Source: Williamsia serinedens
GTDB lineage: Bacteria > Actinomycetota > Actinomycetes > Mycobacteriales > Mycobacteriaceae
Assembly: GCF_024171725.1 (NCBI RefSeq)
Contig: NZ_JAMTCG010000007.1
Span: 335,195 to 399,194 of the forward strand
Direction of reading: 5' to 3'
DNA: 64,000 nt
Of this stretch, positions 47,133 to 55,236 are shown one piece after another; positions within the stretch are counted from its first letter, which is position 1, and each line of letters starts with the position of its first letter. Under the pieces are notes generated by a model, which made no database searches, had not been told where the DNA came from, and was given only the letters and a program-made list of their open reading frames with translations. A program made the translations under genes and the position numbers.

Positions 47133-47216
47133 CCCCAACCGCCCAACCGACGGTTCCTGCTGCCCAACGAACGGCTCCGGGTGCCCAACGAACGGTTCCT
47201 GCTGCCCAACGAACGG
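47133..47216. repeat. Right array: four 21-bp repeats inverted relative to the left array
   Basis: Four contiguous 21-bp units at 47133, 47154, 47175 and 47196, each ending CCCAACGAACGG or a close variant. They are the reverse complement of the left-array unit; two units share even the variable bases with left copies. They lie between the start of the DUF559-type gene and the end of the CDF transporter gene. Confidence 0.9.
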
Positions 47217-47248
47217 CTCGGAACCGACACCGGATCGTCAGATCGGGG

Positions 47249-48157
47249 TCAGTCGAGGCGCCAGGACTCGTAGGCGCGAGGGTCGCCGATCGGCTCGAGG
47301 TGGATGGTGACGTGGAGATGGTCGAGTGCCTCGACGAGCTCGCGCTCCACCCGCTCGACGAGGTCGTGACCGCGCTGCACCGACCACTCGCCGGGGACGA
47401 GCATGTGCAGCTGAAGGAACCGCTCGTGCCCGGCTTCTCGTGTGCGGACGTCGTGGAAGTCGACGTCGTCCGCGCGCCACCGGTCGAGCACGGCGTCGAG
47501 CGCCGCCCGGTCGTCGTCGGGGAGGGCGGTGTCCATCAGCCCGGCACCCGACTGCCACACCAACCGCCCACCGACGAACAAGATGTTGAGCGCCACGGCG
47601 ATGGCGATGAGCGGGTCGAGGGGCAGCCACCCGGTCAGTGCGACGAGCAGCACGCCGAGCACGACGCCGGCGGTCGTCCAGACGTCGGTCATGAGGTGCT
47701 TGCCGTCGGCCTCGAGGGTCAGCGACCGGTGGGCGCGGCCGGCGCGGATCAACACCAGGCCGACGACGGCGTTGATCACCGTCGCCGCGACCGAGATCGC
47801 CAGACCCAACCCGACCGACTCGAGCCCGCTCGGGTTCAGCAGCCGGTCGACGGCCGCGACGATGATGAACGCCGACGCCACGACGATCATCACGCCCTCG
47901 AACACCGCCGAGAAGTACTCGGCCTTGGTGTGACCGAAATTGTGGTCGGCGTCGGCGGGCCGCGACGCCACCCGCAGCGCGACGAACGCTCCGATCGCGG
48001 CGACGACGTTCACCGTCGACTCGGCTGCGTCGGAGAGCAGTCCGACGGACCCCGACACACGCCACGCGACGACCTTCATCACGATGACGACGATCGACGC
48101 GACGATGCTGAGCAGCGCGTACCGCGTGAGGTCGGCGCGCGTGGCAGTGGTGGTCAC
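47249..48157 (-). CDS. Cation diffusion facilitator family metal exporter
   Basis: A 302-residue CDF protein with six helices and a C-terminal cytoplasmic domain. Helix 2 carries GLLSDAAESTVNV (the S-D-x2-E-S pattern) and helix 5 KHLMTDVWTTAGV (H-x3-D), together the four-residue metal site of zinc/iron/manganese exporters. A metal-linked HNFGHTKAEYFSAVFEG follows helix 2. The GTG start overlaps the stop of the peptidase gene (GTGA). The missing His-rich loop leaves the metal undefined; zinc is plausible. Confidence 0.87.
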   Translation of the reverse strand: MTTTATRADLTRYALLSIVASIVVIVMKVVAWRVSGSVGLLSDAAESTVNVVAAIGAFVALRVASRPADADHNFGHTKAEYFSAVFEGVMIVVASAFIIVAAVDRLLNPSGLESVGLGLAISVAATVINAVVGLVLIRAGRAHRSLTLEADGKHLMTDVWTTAGVVLGVLLVALTGWLPLDPLIAIAVALNILFVGGRLVWQSGAGLMDTALPDDDRAALDAVLDRWRADDVDFHDVRTREAGHERFLQLHMLVPGEWSVQRGHDLVERVERELVEALDHLHVTIHLEPIGDPRAYESWRLD

Positions 48158-50199
48158 GCGGCCGTGTCGGTGAGTCCGCGCCGCGCCAGCAGCGGTTCGA
48201 TCCGCGCCGGACGACCGAGCAGTTCCCGGTGTGCGGCGATCGGGTCGACGCTGTCGCCGCGCGAGAGCGTGGACTCGGCGAACGCCCGTCCCGCCGCACG
48301 GCTCAGCCCACCGCGGTCGAGGAACCACAGTTCGGTCTCGGCGTCGAGGATCTCCGACCAGATGTAGCTGTAGTAGCCGGCCGCGTACCCACCGCCGAAG
48401 ATGTGGTTGAAGTACGTGCTGCGGTACCGCGGCGGGATGAGCTCCGACCCCACGCCCGCCTGCGCAAGTGCCCGCGCCTCGAACGCCTCGACGTCGTCGA
48501 TCACCCCGGCCTCGACGTCCTCGACCGTCACGCGATGCCACGCCAGGTCGAGCACAGCCGCGGCGAGGTACTCGATGGTGCTGTGCGCGGTCTCGGTGGC
48601 GGTGGCGGCCCGGGCCGCGTCCGCCAGCTCCGTCGGGATCGGCTCACCGGTGCGGTGGTGACGTGCGTAGTGCGACAACACATCCGGGTGCAGGGCCCAC
48701 ATCTCGTTGACCTGCGAGGGGAACTCGACGAAGTCCCGCGGCACCGCGGTCCCCGACTGCGACGGGTACCGCACCGCCGACAGCAGTCCGTGCAGGGCGT
48801 GGCCGAACTCGTGGAACAGCGTGGTCAGCTGGTCGAAGTCGAGCAGACACGGCTCGCCGGGTCGCGGCTTGGTGAAGTTGCAGACGTTCACCACGATCGG
48901 CTGGTTGCCGAGCAGCTGCGACTGGTCGACGACGTTGTTCATCCACGCACCACCGCGCTTGCTCCGGCGCGCGAAGTAGTCGCCGAGGTAGAGGCCGATC
49001 GACACGCCCGCACCGTCGAACACCTCCCACACCCGTACGTCGGGGTGGTAGCCGGCGAGGTCACCGCGTTCGACGAACCGCAGTCCGTAGAGCTGACCGG
49101 CCGCGTAGAACACCCCGTCGGTGAGAACCGTGTCCAGCGAACAGAAGTCGGAGAAGTCGTCGAGCGACACCGCGGAGGTCTGACGTCGCTCCCGGGCGAG
49201 CCACCACGTCAGGTCCGCGGGTCCGACCTCCTCACCGGCCAGTGCGCGCAGACGGGTCAGTTCCCGACCGCCGGCCCGCATCGCCGCCGCGACGAGGTCG
49301 CGGAGGACGGACTCGACGGCGTCGGCGTCGGGCGCGGTCTGCTCGGCGATCTCGAACTCGGCGTGGTCGCGGTAGCCGAGCAGTCGTGCCCGACGCGCCC
49401 GGAGTGACGCGATCTCGACGACGATCGCGCGGGTGTCGTGCTCGCCGCCGCGGGCACCACGCGTGGTCGAGGCCTCGAACACCGCTGCGCGCGTGGCGGG
49501 ATCGGTGAGCGAGGTGAGTGTCGACTGGCTCGTGGGGAGCTCGATCGACAGCAGATAGCCCTCCTCGTGTCCGGCCTCCCGGGCGGCGTCGGCGGCGGCC
49601 GCGATCGACGCGGGCGAGAGTCCGTCGAGTGCGGCCTCCTCGACGACGTGGACCGCGGCATCGTTGCTGCCGTCGAGGACGTGCTGCGAGAACGTGGTCG
49701 TCAGCACCGACAGCCGCGCCGAGATCTCACGCATCTGTCGCTGGCCGTCCTCGTCGAGGCCGGCGCCCGCGCGGACGGCCTCACGGAACCGCTTGTCCAG
49801 CAGTCGCAGTGACGGCTCGTCGAGTCCCAGTTCGTCGCGGCGTGCGTGCAGGTCGGAGATCTTGGCGAACAGCCGTGGGTCGAGGGCGATGGTGTTGCCG
49901 TGATCCGACAGCTTCGGCGCGAGCTCGGTGGCGATGCGGTTGCGCTCGGGTGTGCTGTCGGCACCGACGACGGTGAAGAAGATGCCGGCCACCCGCGCGA
50001 GATCCTGACCCGACCGTTCCAACGCCTCGACGGTGTTGGCGAACGTGGGCGCCGCCGGGTCCCTTGCGATGAACTCGACCTCCGCGAGGTGTGTCGCCAT
50101 CGCCTCGGTGAAGGCGGGCAGCAGGACGTCGTCGGAGACGGCCGCGAAGTCCGGCAGACCGTGTGGCAGCGAGCTGGGTGTCAGCGCCGGATTGGCCAC
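48154..50199 (-). CDS. M3-family metallopeptidase (peptidyl-dipeptidase Dcp-like)
   Basis: A 681-residue cytoplasmic zinc peptidase. The catalytic motif LTTLFHEFGHALHGLLS (HExxH) lies near residue 460, with the third ligand Glu about 25 residues later in the FVEFPSQVNEMW segment. YFNHIFGGGYAAGYYSYIWSE near the end is the conserved M3 substrate-binding stretch with Tyr and His. Length agrees with Dcp/oligopeptidase A. It is coupled to the CDF transporter. A zinc-enzyme/zinc-exporter pair is noted, though a functional link is speculative. Confidence 0.9.
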   Translation of the reverse strand: MANPALTPSSLPHGLPDFAAVSDDVLLPAFTEAMATHLAEVEFIARDPAAPTFANTVEALERSGQDLARVAGIFFTVVGADSTPERNRIATELAPKLSDHGNTIALDPRLFAKISDLHARRDELGLDEPSLRLLDKRFREAVRAGAGLDEDGQRQMREISARLSVLTTTFSQHVLDGSNDAAVHVVEEAALDGLSPASIAAAADAAREAGHEEGYLLSIELPTSQSTLTSLTDPATRAAVFEASTTRGARGGEHDTRAIVVEIASLRARRARLLGYRDHAEFEIAEQTAPDADAVESVLRDLVAAAMRAGGRELTRLRALAGEEVGPADLTWWLARERRQTSAVSLDDFSDFCSLDTVLTDGVFYAAGQLYGLRFVERGDLAGYHPDVRVWEVFDGAGVSIGLYLGDYFARRSKRGGAWMNNVVDQSQLLGNQPIVVNVCNFTKPRPGEPCLLDFDQLTTLFHEFGHALHGLLSAVRYPSQSGTAVPRDFVEFPSQVNEMWALHPDVLSHYARHHRTGEPIPTELADAARAATATETAHSTIEYLAAAVLDLAWHRVTVEDVEAGVIDDVEAFEARALAQAGVGSELIPPRYRSTYFNHIFGGGYAAGYYSYIWSEILDAETELWFLDRGGLSRAAGRAFAESTLSRGDSVDPIAAHRELLGRPARIEPLLARRGLTDTAA

Positions 50200-50201
50200 G
50201 G

Positions 50202-52067
50202 CTACTTGCCTTTCGCCTTGTCCGCGGGGGCATCGGCCGACAGCGCGGCGACGAACGCCTCCTGCGGGACGTCGACGCGGCCGATGGTCTTCATCCGCTT
50301 CTTGCCCTCCTTCTGCTTCTCCAGCAGCTTGCGCTTGCGGCTGATGTCACCGCCGTAGCACTTGGCGAGGACGTCCTTGCGGATGGCGCGGATGTTCTCG
50401 CGCGCGATGATCTTCGAGCCGATCGCCGCCTGGACGGGCACCTCGAACTGCTGGCGCGGGATGATTTCCTTGAGCTTGGTCGTCATCTTGTTGCCGTAGG
50501 CGAACGCCGAGTCCTTGTGCACGATCGCGCTGAACGCGTCGACCGCCTCACCCTGCAGCAGTATGTCGACCTTGACCAGCGCGGCCTCCTGCTCGCCGGC
50601 CTCCTCGTAGTCGAGGCTCGCGTACCCGCGCGTCCGCGACTTCAACGAGTCGAAGAAGTCGAAGATGATCTCGGCCATCGGCATGGTGTAACGCAGCTCG
50701 ACGCGCGTCTCCGACAGGTAGTCCATCCCGCCGAGCTCGCCGCGCCGCGACTGGCACAGCTCCATGATGGTGCCGACGAACTCGCTCGGCGCGATGACCG
50801 TCGTCTTCACGATCGGCTCGAAGATGGCCTGCGGCTTGCCGTCCGGCCAGTCCGACGGATTCGTGACCACCTGTTCGCGTCCGTCCTCACCGACGAGTCG
50901 GTAGACGACGTTGGGCGCTGTGGAGATGAGGTCGAGCCCGAACTCCCGCTGCAGCCGTTCGCGCGTGATCTCCATGTGCAGCAGGCCCAGGAACCCGCAG
51001 CGGAAGCCGAAGCCGAGGGCCACCGACGTCTCCGGCTCCCAGGTGAGGGCGGCGTCGTTGAGCTGCAGCTTCTCCAGCGCCTCCCGCAGGTCGGGGTAGT
51101 CGGACCCGTCGACGGGGTACAGGCCGGAGTAGACCATCGGCCGCGGCTCGCGGTATCCCGTGAGCGCCTGCGTCGCGCCGTTGCGCGCGGAGGTGACGGT
51201 GTCACCGACCTTGGACTGACGCACGTCCTTCACACCGGTGATGAGGTACCCGACCTCGCCCACACCGAGGCCGACGCTGGCCTTCGGCTCCGGGGAGACG
51301 ATGCCGACCTCGAGCAGCTCGTGGGTCGTCCCGGTCGACATCATCTCGACCTTTTCGCGCGGGGTGAGCTTGCCGTCGACGACACGGACGTAGGTGACGA
51401 CGCCGCGGTAGGTGTCATAGACGGAGTCGAAGATCATCGCCCGCGCCGGCGCGTCGGCGTCGCCGACCGGGGCCGGGATCTGCCGCACCACCTCGTCGAG
51501 GAGCTCGGCCACGCCCGCACCGGTCTTGCCGGACACGCGCAGCACGTCGTCGGGCTCGCACCCGACGATGTGGGCGATCTCCGCGGCGTACCGGTCGGGG
51601 TCCGCGGCGGGGAGGTCGATCTTGTTGAGCACCGGGATGATGGCCAGGTCGTTTTCCATGGCCAGGTACAGGTTGGCCAGCGTCTGCGCCTCGATGCCCT
51701 GCGCGGCGTCGACGAGCAGCACCGCACCCTCACACGCCTCGAGCGCGCGGGAGACCTCGTAGGTGAAGTCGACGTGACCCGGGGTGTCGATGAGGTGCAT
51801 GACGTAGTCGGTGGTCGCGCCGTCGGCCGTCACCTGCCACGGCAGCCGGACGTTCTGCGCCTTGATCGTGATGCCGCGCTCACGCTCGATGTCCATCCGG
51901 TCGAGGTACTGGGCACGCATCGCGCGCTCCTCGACGACGCCCGTGAGCTGCAGCATCCGGTCGGCCAGGGTCGATTTCCCGTGGTCGATGTGGGCGATGA
52001 TGCAGAAGTTCCGGATCCGGGACGGATCGGTGAACGTCGTGTCGGCGAAGCTGGGAATCGAACTCAC
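50202..52067 (-). CDS. lepA: Elongation factor 4 (LepA)
   Basis: A 621-residue translational GTPase. G1 is [15 protein letters not shown], the G2 region [16 protein letters not shown]3 DTPGHVDF and G4 [10 protein letters not shown]. The EF4-specific C-terminal domain includes [24 protein letters not shown] and, near the end, [26 protein letters not shown]. It aids ribosome assembly and back-translocation. Stop 2 bp before the peptidase gene start. Divergent from the hydrolase gene at 52121. Confidence 0.97.
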   Translation of the reverse strand: MSSIPSFADTTFTDPSRIRNFCIIAHIDHGKSTLADRMLQLTGVVEERAMRAQYLDRMDIERERGITIKAQNVRLPWQVTADGATTDYVMHLIDTPGHVDFTYEVSRALEACEGAVLLVDAAQGIEAQTLANLYLAMENDLAIIPVLNKIDLPAADPDRYAAEIAHIVGCEPDDVLRVSGKTGAGVAELLDEVVRQIPAPVGDADAPARAMIFDSVYDTYRGVVTYVRVVDGKLTPREKVEMMSTGTTHELLEVGIVSPEPKASVGLGVGEVGYLITGVKDVRQSKVGDTVTSARNGATQALTGYREPRPMVYSGLYPVDGSDYPDLREALEKLQLNDAALTWEPETSVALGFGFRCGFLGLLHMEITRERLQREFGLDLISTAPNVVYRLVGEDGREQVVTNPSDWPDGKPQAIFEPIVKTTVIAPSEFVGTIMELCQSRRGELGGMDYLSETRVELRYTMPMAEIIFDFFDSLKSRTRGYASLDYEEAGEQEAALVKVDILLQGEAVDAFSAIVHKDSAFAYGNKMTTKLKEIIPRQQFEVPVQAAIGSKIIARENIRAIRKDVLAKCYGGDISRKRKLLEKQKEGKKRMKTIGRVDVPQEAFVAALSADAPADKAKGK

Positions 52068-52120
52068 TCCTCGTGGTCGGTCACCTGCAAGTTTCGCACG
52101 GGCCGGTACCGTGCCCGGAC

Positions 52121-52795
52121 ATGACCGCAGCGGCGCACACCCCGTTCCGTGGCGAGGGCGTCGACGGGGTCCTGCAGCGTCCCGACGGTCCGGTCGTCGC
52201 AGGTCTGGTCCTCACCCATGGTGCCGGGTCGAACCGGGACGCGCTGCTGCTGCGACGGCTCGCCGACGCGCTCATCGACCACGGCGTCGCGGTCGCGCGC
52301 ATCGACCTGCCCTACCGGCAGCGACGGCCGAAGGGCCCGCCCAGCCCGTCCACGGCCGCGGGTGACCGGGACGGCATCGTCGCCGCGTGCGCCCTCCTGC
52401 GGCAGGTCGTCGGCGACGTCCCGCTGCTGGTCGGTGGTCAGTCCTACGGCGGCAGGCAGGCCTCGATGGTGGTCGCCGAGCACCCCGACGTCGCCGACGG
52501 GCTGCTGCTCACGTCCTATCCGCTGCACCCACCCGGCAAGCCGGAGCGGGCGCGCACGGAGCACCTCCCGGACATCACCTGTCCGGCCGTCGTGGTCCAC
52601 GGCGCCTCCGACCCGTTCGCGACCACCGACGAGATCACCGCCGCCCTCGACCTCGTCGCCGGCCCGGTACGCCTCGTCGAGATCGAGAAGACCGGGCACG
52701 ATCTCAAGCCCGACCGGTCCCCCGCCGTCGACCGGGCCGTCGAGGCGGTCCTCACCCACCTCCTCGGGCGCCGACCGCCGGCCGGCCCGGACTAG
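52121..52795 (+). CDS. Small alpha/beta hydrolase (KANL3/Tex30-like)
   Basis: A 224-residue hydrolase. [20 protein letters not shown] supplies the oxyanion region and [12 protein letters not shown] the nucleophile Ser (about 109). [10 protein letters not shown] holds the acid, and the His is in KTGHDLKP. The GQSxGGR elbow and small size match the Tex30/KANL3-type hydrolase family, whose bacterial members have no firm substrate. ATG at 52121 is the family start; the frame extends upstream without similarity. It is followed after 10 bp by the PemK-like gene. Confidence 0.78.
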   Translation: MTAAAHTPFRGEGVDGVLQRPDGPVVAGLVLTHGAGSNRDALLLRRLADALIDHGVAVARIDLPYRQRRPKGPPSPSTAAGDRDGIVAACALLRQVVGDVPLLVGGQSYGGRQASMVVAEHPDVADGLLLTSYPLHPPGKPERARTEHLPDITCPAVVVHGASDPFATTDEITAALDLVAGPVRLVEIEKTGHDLKPDRSPAVDRAVEAVLTHLLGRRPPAGPD

Positions 52796-52805
52796 ATTCG
52801 GGCTC

Positions 52806-53360
52806 ATGCCCGCTTGGAAGACGGCCCTGCGCCTGGCCCAGCAGTACGGACCCCGCGTCTACCGCGAACTGCAGCGATCCGGGGCGATCGACAAGGGACG
52901 CGAGGCGATCACCTCCCGCCTCGGCGGCGCTCCGGTGGTCACATCCACCCCCGGACGTCCCGTCACCGACACCTCACGTCCCACCGCCGACGCGGCCCGC
53001 CGCATCGAGTACTCCCCGGCCCTCGACGGCGCGGCCGATCCCGGCGAGATCGTCTGGACCTGGGTGACGTTCGAGGAGGACGCGAGCCAGGGCAAGGACC
53101 GGCCGGTCCTCGTCGTCGGGCGCGACCACGACCGTCTCCTGGGGCTGATGCTGTCCAGCCAGGCCCACCGCGCCGACGACGCCAACTGGACCGCCATCGG
53201 CTCCGGCCCGTGGGACGGCGGACACAAGGCGAGCTACGTCCGTCTCGACCGCGTCCTCGACGTCCCGGAACAGGGCATCCGCCGCGAGGGCGCCATCCTC
53301 GACCGAGCACGCTTCGACGCCGTCGCACAGCGACTGCGCAGCGAGTACGGCTGGTCCTGA
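52806..53360 (+). CDS. PemK/MazF-like domain protein, Rv2405-like
   Basis: A 184-residue protein. After a helical N-terminus (WKTALRLAQQYGPRVYREL) and a Pro/Thr-rich linker, the C-terminal 115 residues form a PemK-like beta-barrel: GEIVWTWVTFEED, KDRPVLVVGRDHDRLLGLMLSS, and SYVRLDRVLDV. The GEIVW and RPVLV motifs are those of PemK/MazF toxins, but no antitoxin gene is adjacent and the usual RNase arrangement is altered. Orthologues are conserved across Mycobacteriales, which argues for a housekeeping role. It probably shares a transcript with the hydrolase gene. Confidence 0.68.
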   Translation: MPAWKTALRLAQQYGPRVYRELQRSGAIDKGREAITSRLGGAPVVTSTPGRPVTDTSRPTADAARRIEYSPALDGAADPGEIVWTWVTFEEDASQGKDRPVLVVGRDHDRLLGLMLSSQAHRADDANWTAIGSGPWDGGHKASYVRLDRVLDVPEQGIRREGAILDRARFDAVAQRLRSEYGWS

Positions 53361-53376
53361 CCAACCGCCACCGGGT

Positions 53377-53424
53377 CACCTCACACCAGACGCGTGATCC
53401 CACCTCACGCCAAGCGCGTGATCT
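53377..53424. repeat. 24-bp duplication of the transglutaminase gene 3' end
   Basis: Two 24-bp copies (53377-53400, 53401-53424) are identical at 20 of 24 positions. The second contains the end of the transglutaminase-like gene (Ile-Thr-Arg-Leu-Ala, TGA); the first repeats it downstream as Ile-Thr-Arg-Leu-Val, TGA in the minus-strand direction. Confidence 0.8.
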
Positions 53425-54253
53425 CCACGACGACATCGAGGTCGGTGGCGCCACCGCCGGTGTAGATGCCCTTCAGCGGCGGGACGTCCGAGTAGTCCCG
53501 ACCGATCCCGACCGACACGTGCTGCTCGTTGATGGTGACGTCGTTGGTCGGGTCGTAGCCCCACCAGCCGCCCGTCCAGGCCTCCACCCACGCGTGGCTC
53601 TGCCCCTCGACGGTCTCGTCGATCCCGGCCGAGCGGCTCGGGTGCAGGTACCCCGACACGTAGCGCGCGGGAATGCGCAAGGCCCGCAACATCAACAGGG
53701 TCAGGTGGGCGTAGTCCTGGCAGACGCCCTTGCGTTCACCCCATGCGTCGACGGCCGACGTGTGCACGCCCGTGGTGCCCGGGACGTACTCCATCTCCGA
53801 GTGCACCCACGAACACACCGCCTCGACGGTCTCCTCCGGGTCGAGCCCCTTGGCGAGACGCCGTGCCTGCGCGGCCAACTGACGGTTGCGCGGCGTGTAG
53901 TCGGTCGGCACGAGGTACTCGTCGAAGCGATCGAGCACGTAGTCGCTGGCGAGGTCGTCCCAGCCGAGTTGGTCTGCGGCGTCGGGGCGTTCACCCGGTT
54001 CGGTCTCCACCACCGACGATCCCGACACCTCGAGTTCCTCGTGCGGCGCGTGCAGGTCGAACGCCGTCACCGCGGTGCCCCAGTAGTCGGTGTAGCGGTA
54101 GGACCGTGTCGCCGGCACCGTCTCCACGCGGTTGACGATGACGTTCTGCCGGGCGTCACTGCGCGGGGTGAGACGGGCCTCGTTGTACGACGACGTGACC
54201 GGCGCGTTGTACGCGAACCCGGTGGAATGGACGACGCGCATCCGCCAGCTCAC
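53405..54253 (-). CDS. Transglutaminase-like protein (Rv2409c-like)
   Basis: A 282-residue papain-fold protein. The N-terminal beta domain starts WRMRVVHSTGFAYNAPV, typical of the bacterial transglutaminase N-terminal region. The triad is visible as Cys in ERKGVCQDYAHLTL, His in GQSHAWVEAW and Asp in WGYDPTNDV. These proteins probably act as proteases or peptide ligases rather than true protein cross-linkers. Its start overlaps the alpha-E gene by 4 bp, forming a three-gene unit with the ATP-grasp protein. The gene end is duplicated downstream. Confidence 0.87.
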   Translation of the reverse strand: MSWRMRVVHSTGFAYNAPVTSSYNEARLTPRSDARQNVIVNRVETVPATRSYRYTDYWGTAVTAFDLHAPHEELEVSGSSVVETEPGERPDAADQLGWDDLASDYVLDRFDEYLVPTDYTPRNRQLAAQARRLAKGLDPEETVEAVCSWVHSEMEYVPGTTGVHTSAVDAWGERKGVCQDYAHLTLLMLRALRIPARYVSGYLHPSRSAGIDETVEGQSHAWVEAWTGGWWGYDPTNDVTINEQHVSVGIGRDYSDVPPLKGIYTGGGATDLDVVVEITRLA

Positions 54254-55236
54254 AGTTCACTCTCCTCGATGAAGTGGGCTTCCTCGGCGCTGGCGCGGAC
54301 GTCGGCCCAGGCGACGTACGGCGACACGTGGAAATACTGTTGTGTCACGGCCTCGTTCACGTCCCGACAGGTCTGCTGCAGGGTCAGCAGCCGGTCCTGC
54401 AGCTCGTCGAGGAGAACCCCCGGCTGCATGAACTCGAGGCTGCTTCGGGCGCGGCCGAGCAGACGCTGCGCCTCGGCACGCGCACCCACGCGGCTGTTCG
54501 GCCGGTTGTCGAGCTCCAGCAGCTGCTGCTCGGCGAGCGTGATCGCGTGGAACACCGATCGCGGGAACAACCTGTCCAACAACATGAACTCGACGACCCG
54601 CGGCGCGTCGAGCGCACCGCGATAGGTGCGCAGATACGTGTCGTGGGCGCCGGCCGAGCGCAGCACCGTCACCCAGGTCGGCGACCCGGAGCGATCGCCC
54701 GCGCGGGACAACAACATCCGGATGGTCATGTCGACCCGCTCGACGGACCGGCCGAGCAGGAGGAACCGGTAGCCGTCGTCGTGACTCAGCGTGGCGTCGG
54801 CGAGACCCGCGAACATGGCCGCACGGTTCTTCACGTACGCGAGGAACTCGTAGGGACCGAGTCGGCGGGCCGCCCGCTCCGCGTCCGACAGCCCGTTGTA
54901 GGTGGTGTTCAGGCACTCCCACATCTCGCTCGAGGTGACCTCGCGTGCGCCGCGGGCGTTCTCGCGCCCGGCGGCGATGCAGTTGACGATCGAGCCGTAG
55001 GCGGTCTTGTCGTAGGCCACGCGCTCGGTCAGACCCCACACGTCGTACTCCTCGACGTCCGGGTCGTCCTCCATCCCCAGCACCTGCAGCACCCGACGAC
55101 ACGTCCGGTCGGGGTCGACCGTCGCGTCCTCGAGCAGCTGGTGCACGGCGACGTCGAGGATGCGGGCGGTGTCGTCGGCCCGCTCGATGTACCGACCGAT
55201 CCAATAGAGCGACTCGGCGTTGCGCGCCAACATCAT
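54250..55236 (-). CDS. Alpha-E domain protein (DUF403-like)
   Basis: A 328-residue all-helical protein beginning MMLARNAESLYWIGRYIERADDTARIL, the hallmark of the alpha-E/DUF403 family. RSVERVDMTIRMLLSR and RSVFHAITLAEQQLLEL are further conserved helices with paired Glu/Arg. Its chemistry is unproven. In many bacteria it is encoded with the circularly permuted ATP-grasp protein and a transglutaminase, which suggests a shared peptide-modifying pathway. Overlaps both neighbours by 4 bp. Confidence 0.88.
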   Translation of the reverse strand: MMLARNAESLYWIGRYIERADDTARILDVAVHQLLEDATVDPDRTCRRVLQVLGMEDDPDVEEYDVWGLTERVAYDKTAYGSIVNCIAAGRENARGAREVTSSEMWECLNTTYNGLSDAERAARRLGPYEFLAYVKNRAAMFAGLADATLSHDDGYRFLLLGRSVERVDMTIRMLLSRAGDRSGSPTWVTVLRSAGAHDTYLRTYRGALDAPRVVEFMLLDRLFPRSVFHAITLAEQQLLELDNRPNSRVGARAEAQRLLGRARSSLEFMQPGVLLDELQDRLLTLQQTCRDVNEAVTQQYFHVSPYVAWADVRASAEEAHFIEESEL

